NCBI GenBank assembly: GCA_910588075.1
Contig: CAJUOS010000001.1
Span: forward strand, 62,001 to 126,000
Reading direction: 5' to 3'
Source: an uncultured Erysipelotrichaceae bacterium
GTDB taxonomy: Bacteria > Bacillota_I > Bacilli_A > Erysipelotrichales > Coprobacillaceae
DNA length: 64,000 nt
Shown: piece after piece, positions 16,913 to 25,050 of the stretch
Layout: the number at the start of each line of letters is the position of its first letter
Numbering within the stretch: position 1 is the first letter of the stretch
Notes under the pieces: generated by a model
What the model was told of the DNA's origin: nothing
Seen by the model: the letters and a program-made list of their open reading frames with translations, nothing else
The model's database searches: none
Translations under genes and position numbers: made by a program

Positions 16913-18211
16913 ATGCATCCAAAACTACACCTATCCCCTCCTAAAAACTGGTGCAATGATCCAGTTGGTTTTATTTATTATCAAGGACACTATCATTTAT
17001 TTTATCAATATTTTCCATATGGTTGTACATGGGGAACAATGCATTGGCGACATGCTATGAGTGATGATCTTGTTCACTGGGAAGATTTAGGTATCGCACT
17101 TTATCCAAGTAAACCATACGATCAAAATGGTTGTTTTTCAGGATCTAGTATTGAAGTTAACAAACAATTATATATTTATTATACATCTGTTCAATATACT
17201 AAAGCACATCCTCAAAACATTCATATTACAGCCTCAGGAAATGAATTTTTAGCCAGTCAAAGTATGATTATCTCTTCCAATGGATTACATTTTGATAATA
17301 TTCAAGATAAAAAAATGATTATTCCTGTTTTTAATGATAATGAAATTGGTCATCCTACACATACAAGAGATCCAAAAGTATGGAAATATCAAGGAACATA
17401 TTATATGGTTTTAGCTAGTCAATATTTAGATCAAAATCAACAATATCAAGGACAGCTTTTATTTTATACATCAAAAGATGCCATTAATTGGCAATATAAA
17501 AACTATTTTCGTAATTTTCAATTAGGTGATATGTGGGAATGTCCAGATATTTTTGAAATCAATCAACAACAATGTTTAATAATGTCTCCAGAAAGAACTG
17601 AATCTCATGGTTATCCAAGTCATGCTCGTATAGCAACATGCTTATTTAAACATAAACATTGTGAAATGAAAATAACATCAGAACTAAGATTTTTAGATTA
17701 TGGTAAGGATTTATATGCTCCTCAAACAACCATAGATAAAGATGGAAATCGTATATATATAGGCTGGATGAGAATGCCTAAACCAGTTGATAATTGGTGT
17801 GGACTTTTTACATTTCCACGTGTAATAGAATATAAGGATAATCATATTTATACAAAACCACATCCTTCAATTCAACAATTATTTCATCAACAAAGAGACA
17901 ATTTTGATTATCAAATACCTACACATATTTATGTTCAACTCAACCAAAATGATTTTATTAATATTGGTGGTTATAAAATCAAGTATTATCAATGCTTAAC
18001 TGTTGATAGAACTGAAGTTTTTATTTCAACAAATACAATTGATCTTATAACTCAAACTCCAAATATAGCTTCATGCTATTTGGATATTTATATAGATCAA
18101 AATATTATTGAGATTTATATTAATGATGGGTATTATGTATTAAGTCATATTATATATCATCTTGATAATTATATTGATTGTTCAACATCTTATCTTTTAG
18201 AAACTTTATAA
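16913..18211 (+). CDS. Glycoside hydrolase family 32 (sucrose-6-phosphate hydrolase/fructosidase)
   Basis: The 432-residue GH32 enzyme shows the nucleophile motif as NWCNDPVG (usually WMNDPNG), the stabilising RDP in HTRDPKVW, and the acid/base glutamate in WECPDIF. The five-bladed propeller appears complete. The C-terminal beta-sandwich is shorter than usual (typical proteins are about 480-500 residues). It cleaves sucrose or sucrose-6-phosphate, releasing fructose. It has no signal peptide, so it is cytoplasmic. No PTS transporter or LacI regulator is adjacent, which leaves the substrate undecided. Confidence 0.9.
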   Translation: MHPKLHLSPPKNWCNDPVGFIYYQGHYHLFYQYFPYGCTWGTMHWRHAMSDDLVHWEDLGIALYPSKPYDQNGCFSGSSIEVNKQLYIYYTSVQYTKAHPQNIHITASGNEFLASQSMIISSNGLHFDNIQDKKMIIPVFNDNEIGHPTHTRDPKVWKYQGTYYMVLASQYLDQNQQYQGQLLFYTSKDAINWQYKNYFRNFQLGDMWECPDIFEINQQQCLIMSPERTESHGYPSHARIATCLFKHKHCEMKITSELRFLDYGKDLYAPQTTIDKDGNRIYIGWMRMPKPVDNWCGLFTFPRVIEYKDNHIYTKPHPSIQQLFHQQRDNFDYQIPTHIYVQLNQNDFINIGGYKIKYYQCLTVDRTEVFISTNTIDLITQTPNIASCYLDIYIDQNIIEIYINDGYYVLSHIIYHLDNYIDCSTSYLLETL

Positions 18212-18234
18212 TAGGACAGTGTCCTATTTTTTTA
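18207..18234 (+). terminator. Terminator after the GH32 gene
   Basis: ATAGGACA / TGTCCTAT forms a hairpin overlapping the stop codon, followed by seven T residues on the plus strand. Confidence 0.8.
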
Positions 18235-18239
18235 CATAA

Positions 18240-18266
18240 AAAAAACACACCTAAGTGTGTATTTTT
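18240..18266 (-). terminator. Terminator of tRNA-Arg
   Basis: ACACAC / GTGTGT arms with a TTAG loop lie just 3' of the tRNA on the minus strand, followed by a run of T. Confidence 0.75.
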
Positions 18267-18269
18267 CAA

Positions 18270-18346
18270 TGGCGTCCACGAAGGGATTCGAACCCCTGAC
18301 CGCACGCTTAGAAGGCGTGTGCTCTATCCAGCTGAGCTACGTAGAC
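18270..18346 (-). tRNA. tRNA-Arg (anticodon TCT)
   Basis: The minus strand gives a full cloverleaf. The acceptor GTCTACG pairs with CGTGGAC (one G-T). The D arm is GCTCAGCTGGATAGAGC, the anticodon stem CACGC/GCGTG has loop CTTCTAA, and the T arm is CAGGGGTTCGAATCCCTTC or equivalent. Discriminator G and an encoded CCA follow. Anticodon TCT reads AGA/AGG, the dominant Arg codons in AT-rich genomes. Confidence 0.97.
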
Positions 18347-18553
18347 ATCTGTTTTTCAACTGCTCATATATAATAGCATAGTCACTAAAATCATGCAAGA
18401 CTTTTTTTCAATTTTCTATTCTTGTTTGTATATTTTTTGAATTAAATATATATATAATAATTTTTTTTACATAAAATTAACATAACTAAACTTAAATTTA
18501 TTATGAATCTATTCTTGGTAGTGTATAATATAATAAAAGAGGAGGTTTCAATA

Positions 18554-21154
18554 ATGAATTTTTATCAACAATCAGTTGAAGAACTTATACAAGAACTTCA
18601 AACCAATAAAACAAATGGACTTTCTTTAGAAGAAGTTCAAAAAAGAAAATCAGAATATGGTGAAAATAAATTAGAAGAAGCAAAAAGAAAAACAAACTTT
18701 CAAAAATTTATTGATCAATTTAAAGATGCAATGATTATTATTTTACTAATTGCTGCAACAATATCATTTGGACTTGCTTTACAAGAAAAAAATATTTCTG
18801 CTTTTTTTGAACCCTTACTCATTCTATTTATAGTTGTTTTAAATGCTATTATGGGGGTCATTCAAGAAAATAAAGCAGAAAAATCATTAGAAGCATTGAT
18901 GACACTTTCTTCACCGCATGCTCGTGTCATTAGAGAAGGACATGAACAAATCGTTGATGCTAAAGATATTGTTGTTGGAGATATCATAAAACTTGAAGCA
19001 GGAGATTTTATACCTGCTGATGCAAGACTCATATTATCGTCAAGTTTAAAGTCTGAAGAATCTGCATTAACTGGTGAATCCCTTCCAATTGAAAAAGATT
19101 CCCAAGCAATCATACATGATGATGTATCAATTGGAGATCGAATCAATATGGTATATTCTGGATGTAGTATTACTTATGGAACAGCAACTGCCATTGTTTG
19201 TGCAACTGGTATGAATACAGAAATGGGAAAAATAGCAAATCTTTTAAATAAAGAAGAAGATAATAAAACTCCTCTTCAAGAAAAATTATCTGAACTTGGT
19301 AAAAAATTAGGATTTTTAGCTATTATTGTCTGTATTCTTATCTTTATCATTGGAATTATAGATGGTATACCACTTATTGAAATTTTTATGACTTCAGTAT
19401 CATTAGCTGTATCTGCTATCCCAGAAGGACTCCCTGTTATCGTTACAATCGTTTTATCAATAGGTGTTGGAAAAATGGCAAAACAAAACGCTATTGTTAA
19501 AAAATTACCAGCAGTTGAAACATTAGGAAGTACTAGTGTCATTTGTTCAGATAAAACAGGAACATTAACTCAAAATAAAATGACACTTACTAAAATTTTC
19601 GTAGAAGAATTAGAAGATATTAATTATCAAAATTCTGATCAAGCTTTACAATTACTCAAATTTGGTACACTTTGTTCCAATGGTTCTGTTATTATTGAGA
19701 ATAATCAAGAAAAACATATTGGTGATCCTACTGAAACAAGTATTATTGCAGCAACATTAAAAAATCATATTGATATACAACAATTAAAGCAAGAATATGA
19801 AAGAGTTTATGAATTACCCTTTGATTCTGAACGCAAGTTAATGACTGTGATAGTAAAACATAATCAAGAATTTATAGTAATTACAAAAGGTGCATGTGAT
19901 GAATTAATTAAAAGATGTTCTAACGGAAATATTGATGAAACAATTCAAATGACAGAAAAACTAAGTCAACAAGCATTACGTGTTATTGCTGTTGCATATA
20001 AGAAAATCCAAGAAATTCCTACTCATCTAAATTCTGATAATTTAGAAAATCATTTAACATTATTAGGTCTTGTTGGAATGATAGATCCTCCTCGTAAAGA
20101 AGCCAAAATTGCTGTTGCAACTTGTTTACAAGCAGGAATCAAACCAGTTATGATTACAGGTGATCATATTGTTACAGCCAGTGCTATTGCTAAAGAACTT
20201 GGTATTATGCAAGAAAATGATTATGCTATTTTAGGAAACGAATTATCAAAAATGAGTGATGAGGAACTAAGTCAAAAAATTTCTCAAATTTCTGTCTATG
20301 CTCGTGTTTCACCAGAAGATAAAATTCGTGTTGTTAAAGCATGGCAAAATCAAAATGCTATTGTTGCTATGACTGGTGATGGAGTCAATGATGCTCCTGC
20401 TCTTAAAGCAAGTGATATTGGTTGTGCTATGGGAATTACAGGAACTGATGTTGCTAAAGGCGTAGCAGATTTAACTCTGATGGATGATAATTTCGCAACC
20501 ATTGTTGAAGCTATTAAAGAAGGTCGAGGGATATATCAAAACATTAAAAAAACAGTTGCTTTTCTATTAGGAACTAATATTGGTGAAGTGGTTGTTGTTT
20601 TTATTGCTATGCTTCTTTTCAAACAAGCTCCTCTTTTATCAATGCAATTACTGTGGATTAATCTTGTTACTGATAGTTTACCAGCAATTGCATTAGGAAT
20701 GGAAAATATTGAAGATGAAGTTATGAATGATAAACCACGTTCTAAAGATGAAAGTATTTTTGCTCATGGATTAGGTGTAAGAATTATTGCTCAAGGTCTA
20801 TTATTTGGACTATTATCATTGTTTGCATTTTATTTTGCTATGAAAAAACTTCATTCTATTGAAGCTGGAAGAACACTATGTTTTATGGTTCTTTCTTTAT
20901 CACAAATATTACAATCATTTAATATGCGTTCAAAAAAATCAATATTCAAAATTGGGATATTAACAAATTCATCCTTGAATAAAGCTACATTAATTTCTAT
21001 TCTTATGGTTGCAATTGTTCTATTTATTCCTCCAATATCACTTATATTTGGCCTTATAACATTACCAATTCAATATTATTTCATTGGATTACTTCTAAGC
21101 TTTATCCCTACTATTATTATTGAGATTTTTAAAGCTATACAGATTATCAAATAA
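18554..21154 (+). CDS. Calcium-type P-type ATPase (P2)
   Basis: The 866-residue protein is a full P2-type cation pump. It has the actuator motif TGESLPIEK, PEGLP in the fourth membrane helix (typical for Ca2+ pumps), the phosphorylation site CSDKTGTLTQNK, the hinge TGDGVNDAPALK, and about ten membrane spans. It exports Ca2+ (possibly Mn2+) at the cost of ATP. The start MNFYQQSVEEL follows a strong GAGGAGG; a longer frame through the RBS was rejected. The gene is monocistronic, with a terminator shared with the convergent yfcE. Confidence 0.93.
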   Translation: MNFYQQSVEELIQELQTNKTNGLSLEEVQKRKSEYGENKLEEAKRKTNFQKFIDQFKDAMIIILLIAATISFGLALQEKNISAFFEPLLILFIVVLNAIMGVIQENKAEKSLEALMTLSSPHARVIREGHEQIVDAKDIVVGDIIKLEAGDFIPADARLILSSSLKSEESALTGESLPIEKDSQAIIHDDVSIGDRINMVYSGCSITYGTATAIVCATGMNTEMGKIANLLNKEEDNKTPLQEKLSELGKKLGFLAIIVCILIFIIGIIDGIPLIEIFMTSVSLAVSAIPEGLPVIVTIVLSIGVGKMAKQNAIVKKLPAVETLGSTSVICSDKTGTLTQNKMTLTKIFVEELEDINYQNSDQALQLLKFGTLCSNGSVIIENNQEKHIGDPTETSIIAATLKNHIDIQQLKQEYERVYELPFDSERKLMTVIVKHNQEFIVITKGACDELIKRCSNGNIDETIQMTEKLSQQALRVIAVAYKKIQEIPTHLNSDNLENHLTLLGLVGMIDPPRKEAKIAVATCLQAGIKPVMITGDHIVTASAIAKELGIMQENDYAILGNELSKMSDEELSQKISQISVYARVSPEDKIRVVKAWQNQNAIVAMTGDGVNDAPALKASDIGCAMGITGTDVAKGVADLTLMDDNFATIVEAIKEGRGIYQNIKKTVAFLLGTNIGEVVVVFIAMLLFKQAPLLSMQLLWINLVTDSLPAIALGMENIEDEVMNDKPRSKDESIFAHGLGVRIIAQGLLFGLLSLFAFYFAMKKLHSIEAGRTLCFMVLSLSQILQSFNMRSKKSIFKIGILTNSSLNKATLISILMVAIVLFIPPISLIFGLITLPIQYYFIGLLLSFIPTIIIEIFKAIQIIK

Positions 21155-21173
21155 AAGTTTTAGTATATACAGA

Positions 21174-21206
21174 AAAACATCTTAGAATAGTTTGCTAAGA
21201 TGTTTT
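21174..21206. terminator. Bidirectional terminator between the P-ATPase gene and yfcE
   Basis: AAAACATCTTAG / CTAAGATGTTTT arms are separated by an 8-9-nt loop between convergent genes. A and T runs on both sides allow use in either direction. Confidence 0.75.
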
Positions 21207-21672
21207 ATTGTATTGTTTTTAATTCACACTCTATATTTTTACCATCAATTGTTAATACTGCATAACTTGGTTGACTACCACCACGAGGTAAGGTTGTAGA
21301 TCCAGGATTAATGTAATAATAATCGCCATCTTTTTTATACATAGGTATATGCGTATGACCACATAATAAAATTTGACAATGATTTCTCGTTAATAAATCA
21401 TTCATTGCTTCTTCCCTATTAAAGAATCCAAAATATTGTCCATGTGTAATAAGAATATGAAAGTCTTCTACCACTAATTTTGCTTCATTAGGCAAATCAA
21501 TTGCCCAATCATTATTCCCTTTTACACATATATATCCTTTTAATAATTCACTTTGGTTCGCTTCACTATCACCACAATGAATATAATAATCAGCAGAAGG
21601 TTCTAATTTTTTTATATATTCCATCATGATATCCATTCCATGATTATCTGACATTATAACTAATTTCTTCAT
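21205..21672 (-). CDS. YfcE/YsnB-type metallophosphoesterase
   Basis: This 155-residue calcineurin-like phosphoesterase has all metal motifs: SDNHG, HCGDSE, KGNND, ITHGQYF and CGHTHIP. It would hydrolyse phosphodiesters with Mn2+ or similar in the cytoplasm. The start MKKLVIMSD follows GGTGAT. It ends a racE-gerM-yfcE run; B. subtilis has racE-gerM-rph-ysnA-ysnB, where ysnB is this same family, so rph and ysnA are missing from the conserved order here. Confidence 0.9.
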   Translation of the reverse strand: MKKLVIMSDNHGMDIMMEYIKKLEPSADYYIHCGDSEANQSELLKGYICVKGNNDWAIDLPNEAKLVVEDFHILITHGQYFGFFNREEAMNDLLTRNHCQILLCGHTHIPMYKKDGDYYYINPGSTTLPRGGSQPSYAVLTIDGKNIECELKTIQ

Positions 21673-21713
21673 ATTATCACCAATAATCATTATATCAAAA
21701 AAAAGATATATTT

Positions 21714-22604
21714 CTATATCTTTATAAAATTATATTCAATAATTGATGTCTTTTTTGTACGTACATCTTCATTATTAATCTTTATTTTCACATCTTTAAC
21801 ACCTTTTAAAGAAGATAAAGACAGAACTATTAAATCTTCCAATGTTTGATCAATCTTTTCATTATCTAATAAAATATTTGAGCCTAGTTTTACTGTTAAA
21901 ACACCATTTTTTAATGAAGTATCTACAACTTGTATTTTTCCTTGAATTTGACTCAAAATTGTTTTCACCTGTTCATTAACTGAATCATTTTCATCTATTC
22001 GTATCGTTGTTGGAATATAGTATGAATACTGATGAATAACTTTTTCATTATAAACCATAACAGGAATTGTTTCATGTAATATTGAAGATGTTTCAACAAA
22101 ATTATTTAATCCTAAATTTTTTGTAAGTGAAGAAACTGGAATAGTGCTATTAGGTAAATGAGAAATATCTTTACCATTAATTTGTATTTTTAAACGATCT
22201 ATATTATCATAATCAGTCATTGTAAAAGTTAATGCCTCTAATATGCTCATATCATCTTTATTAGCAACAATTTGATCATTTAAATTTAATGTAAGAACTT
22301 TATTTTCTAGACCCACTGATAAAACTTCTAAATCTTTACTCAATACTGGATATAAACCATATCTTTTCAATTCATCAGATTTCATTAAATTAATACGATT
22401 ACGAACCTCTTGTTCTAATTCAACTTGACTATGAAAGTTAATAGAAACAGGTATTAACTCATTATCCTCATCTTTAAAAACAACAGTTTTCAAATAGATA
22501 TCTTCTTTCTCTTCACTTTTCTTATCATCTTTGTTTAAATAAACATAAGAAACAAAAGTTAAACATATAACTAAAAAACTCATGACTGCTACTCTTTTTT
22601 TCAT
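21714..22604 (-). CDS. gerM: GerM-like spore protein with two GerMN domains
   Basis: The 296-residue protein has one N-terminal membrane anchor (VAVMSFLVICLTFVSYVYL) and then two GerMN-type repeats (about residues 40-160 and 180-290) with the recurring pattern of a VLTLNLNDQIV or VLTVKLGSNIL strand. No lipobox cysteine is seen. In Bacillus GerM is needed for cortex formation and normal germination. Its position after racE matches Bacillus. GAGGTG precedes MKKRVAVM. Confidence 0.88.
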   Translation of the reverse strand: MKKRVAVMSFLVICLTFVSYVYLNKDDKKSEEKEDIYLKTVVFKDEDNELIPVSINFHSQVELEQEVRNRINLMKSDELKRYGLYPVLSKDLEVLSVGLENKVLTLNLNDQIVANKDDMSILEALTFTMTDYDNIDRLKIQINGKDISHLPNSTIPVSSLTKNLGLNNFVETSSILHETIPVMVYNEKVIHQYSYYIPTTIRIDENDSVNEQVKTILSQIQGKIQVVDTSLKNGVLTVKLGSNILLDNEKIDQTLEDLIVLSLSSLKGVKDVKIKINNEDVRTKKTSIIEYNFIKI

Positions 22605-22669
22605 ACTATACACCTCAAAATAATATATGCATTAAAACAAAAAAAAGAATAACGTTTAAAAAATAAACG

Positions 22670-23455
22670 TTATAAAATTAAATGTTTCACTTCTAAATTT
22701 GTAAAATCAAAAAAATCTGATGATGAATAAATAAAATCATGAACATCTCCTGTTGTATATATTTGAATCAATGCTTTTTTTGAACAAGTATTTAATTGAT
22801 TATGAACCTTCAAATATGAATAAACTTCTTGAGAAATAGCATGACTACTTGAAATATATGTCTTATCTCCTAATACTTCCATTATTTGATTTAATACTAT
22901 TGGATAATGAGTACATCCTAAAATTAAAGAATCAATATCATTTTTATATACACTTAAATAATCATTCAAAACTGAATAAATGTCCTTTTTATATTCCCCA
23001 GATTCAATAAGAGGAACCAATTGAGGCGTTTCTAATTCAAACACATGAATACTCTGATTATATTTTTCTATCATTTCCTTGTATTTATGTGACTGTATTG
23101 TAGCATGTGTCGCAATAACAAGAACATTTTTCTTATCTTGAACAAGAAAATCATGCACTGTAGAGTTGATAACTCCTACAATAGGAACATTAGGAAATAA
23201 AATTTGTAATTCATTTAAAACATTAGCACTTGTAGTATTACATGCTAAAACAATCATTTTAACATTTTTTGAAATAAAATATTGACAAATTTGTTTGGTA
23301 TAAGATAATAATTGTTCTTTTGTTTTATTTCCATAAGGACAATGTAAATTATCACCAATATATATAAGATTTTCTTGAGGCAATTGTTTTCTTAAAGAAT
23401 CTAAAACTGTTAATCCTCCTACTCCAGAATCGAAAATTCCGATTGGTCTATCCAT
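22670..23455 (-). CDS. racE: Glutamate racemase
   Basis: The 261-residue protein has the two catalytic cysteines in VLACNTTSANV and ILGCTHYPIV, the N-terminal GIFDSGVGGLTVL and the GDNLHCPYG motif. It makes D-glutamate for peptidoglycan. An AGGAGA lies 5' of the ATG. It follows the VanY-like gene by about 10 bp. The placement within a gerE/gerM neighbourhood is conserved with Bacillus. Confidence 0.96.
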   Translation of the reverse strand: MDRPIGIFDSGVGGLTVLDSLRKQLPQENLIYIGDNLHCPYGNKTKEQLLSYTKQICQYFISKNVKMIVLACNTTSANVLNELQILFPNVPIVGVINSTVHDFLVQDKKNVLVIATHATIQSHKYKEMIEKYNQSIHVFELETPQLVPLIESGEYKKDIYSVLNDYLSVYKNDIDSLILGCTHYPIVLNQIMEVLGDKTYISSSHAISQEVYSYLKVHNQLNTCSKKALIQIYTTGDVHDFIYSSSDFFDFTNLEVKHLIL

Positions 23456-23465
23456 ATAATTTCTC

Positions 23466-24608
23466 CTATTCTTCCATATCTAAATATTCTTCTAATGTCA
23501 AATGAGAATCATTTAAAGATTTTGCTAAAGATTTACCAACATATCTATATATATGTGCATCATATGCATGATTAGTTACAGATGCTTTATTTTTAGGATA
23601 ACGTAATATATATCCATATTCATAGGCATGTTCTTCTAACCATTTTGACATTTCAGTATTTTCAAAATCCTTATAAGATACTTGTGATTGTGTTATACTA
23701 ATTGAAGTTCCTAATTGAAATTCATTCATACCTATTTCTTTTTCATCTAAAGATTGTGCTGATTTATAAGCCTCTTTCAAAATAAAACCACTATGATTTT
23801 GACTTAAATCTTGATACATTTTAATCAAGGCATTATAAGCATCACTTTGTAGATACATTGCATATCTCATTCTTGGTATATCTTGTGTTAATAACAAACC
23901 ACTTGGTTCATAAAAACCAATATAATGTTTATGATCAACAAGAGTAGATAATTCATAAGGATTATAAACAATCTCAACTCCTTCATCTAACGTCTTATTC
24001 ATTAATTGTGATAAAATATCTTTTGAGTATGCAGTTGTTAACTGTGAAATAACTTCTTCAATATCTTCAGTACTTGTTATTCCCAATTCATTAAGACGTT
24101 GTATGTATTGATGTGTATCTGAAATATATGAATAATCTTTACTTCCATATAATTCTTTCATATGTTTATACAAATGAATATATTCAAATTGAAAATGGCT
24201 TTCGTTTAAAAAAGCTAACTCTAATTGATTATCAATAAGTTCTTTAGCATAAGATAGAGCTTTATCTGAAAACAAATATGATAATCGTGTAGATAAACTA
24301 TTTCCTATATCAATAATATCTTTTTTCTTTTGATAACGATTAGAATTTGCTAATTGATTATAATATTGATAGTTTTGTAAATAAAAAAAGTCTTCTTCAA
24401 TATAATCAATAAAAAGAGAAATATTAATCTGATTATCAATTAAAAACATTTGTTCATCTTCATCTAAATACTTCTCAATCAAAACACGATTATCATTATT
24501 AATCCCATTAACTCTATAAAATTTATCAAACTTCTGATTAATAATATAAAAAGAGCAAATAAATAAAATGATAATAACAGCAAACAAATGCCAAGTCTTC
24601 AATTTCAT
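23466..24608 (-). CDS. Membrane-anchored VanY-like protein with degraded zinc site
   Basis: The 380-residue protein has an N-terminal anchor (residues 7-23), a helical region to about 200 and a C-terminal domain recognisable as VanY-type D,D-carboxypeptidase: GYILRYPKNK (332-341), RYVGKSLAKSL and LTLEEYL. The catalytic motifs are lost. The SxHxxGxAxD motif reads NEFQLGTSISI (His to Phe297, Asp to Ser304), and EPWH reads DAHI (Glu to Asp350, His to Ile353). It is therefore probably a non-enzymatic peptidoglycan-binding or scaffold protein. It sits between gerE and racE, suggesting a sporulation role. The start MKLKTW follows AAGGGTGATG. Confidence 0.7.
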   Translation of the reverse strand: MKLKTWHLFAVIIILFICSFYIINQKFDKFYRVNGINNDNRVLIEKYLDEDEQMFLIDNQINISLFIDYIEEDFFYLQNYQYYNQLANSNRYQKKKDIIDIGNSLSTRLSYLFSDKALSYAKELIDNQLELAFLNESHFQFEYIHLYKHMKELYGSKDYSYISDTHQYIQRLNELGITSTEDIEEVISQLTTAYSKDILSQLMNKTLDEGVEIVYNPYELSTLVDHKHYIGFYEPSGLLLTQDIPRMRYAMYLQSDAYNALIKMYQDLSQNHSGFILKEAYKSAQSLDEKEIGMNEFQLGTSISITQSQVSYKDFENTEMSKWLEEHAYEYGYILRYPKNKASVTNHAYDAHIYRYVGKSLAKSLNDSHLTLEEYLDMEE

Positions 24609-24779
24609 ATCATCACCCTTTCTCAAGTATTATAATACAAAATCATTTAATTTTAAAGTATAAAGTCAAAGCATAGATGAAATACAATCAATAATAAATA
24701 AATCTTTATCATAAATTTAAAATATAAAATACTATTAAGCAAATCAATAAGATTAATTTTTTATCTCAATACAAAAAAA

Positions 24780-24807
24780 GAAAATGCCATTCACTAGCAT
24801 TTTCATA
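24780..24807 (-). terminator. Terminator after gerE
   Basis: GAAAATGC / GCATTTTC arms with a 9-nt loop overlap the end of gerE, followed by a T-rich minus-strand stretch. Confidence 0.75.
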
Positions 24808-25006
24808 GATCAATTTCTTTCATTTTAATTAACTCTAATACAGCTTGAATACGTGAATCAACACCTAACTTTTGAATAACATTAGAAATATGATTGCGAA
24901 CTGTTTTTTCACTAATAGATAAGTCTTGAGCAATATCTTTTGTAGATTTATTTAAAGTTAATAAATGAAATATTTCTTTTTCTCTTTTTGTTAATAAGGA
25001 ATGCAT
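24803..25006 (-). CDS. gerE: Spore transcription factor GerE (LuxR-type HTH)
   Basis: The 67-residue protein is a stand-alone LuxR-type HTH domain with no receiver: LLTKREKEIFHLL, then SEKTVRNHISNVIQKLGV and SRIQAVLELIKM. It closely follows the remembered Bacillus GerE sequence and length (74 residues). GerE tunes late mother-cell (sigma-K) genes such as coat genes. GGGAGG precedes the ATG. A sigma-K-like promoter lies upstream. The neighbourhood with racE and gerM supports the call over other small LuxR proteins. Confidence 0.93.
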   Translation of the reverse strand: MHSLLTKREKEIFHLLTLNKSTKDIAQDLSISEKTVRNHISNVIQKLGVDSRIQAVLELIKMKEIDL

Positions 25007-25022
25007 ATGATACCTCCCTATT

Positions 25023-25050
25023 TATCATATGAAAAAATTTCAAAGTTGTT
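25023..25050 (-). promoter_or_regulatory. Sigma-K-like promoter of gerE
   Basis: Minus-strand CATATGATA (25023-25031) matches the sigma-K -10 CATANNNTA. An AC dinucleotide lies about 16 bp upstream. It fits the known sigma-K dependence of gerE. The gap to uvrC is only 44 bp, so this is the only space available for a gerE promoter. Confidence 0.5.

Noticed and set aside
18862..19542. Minus-strand frames inside the P-type ATPase gene
   Set aside because: Shadows of a highly conserved gene; no RBS and no family similarity.
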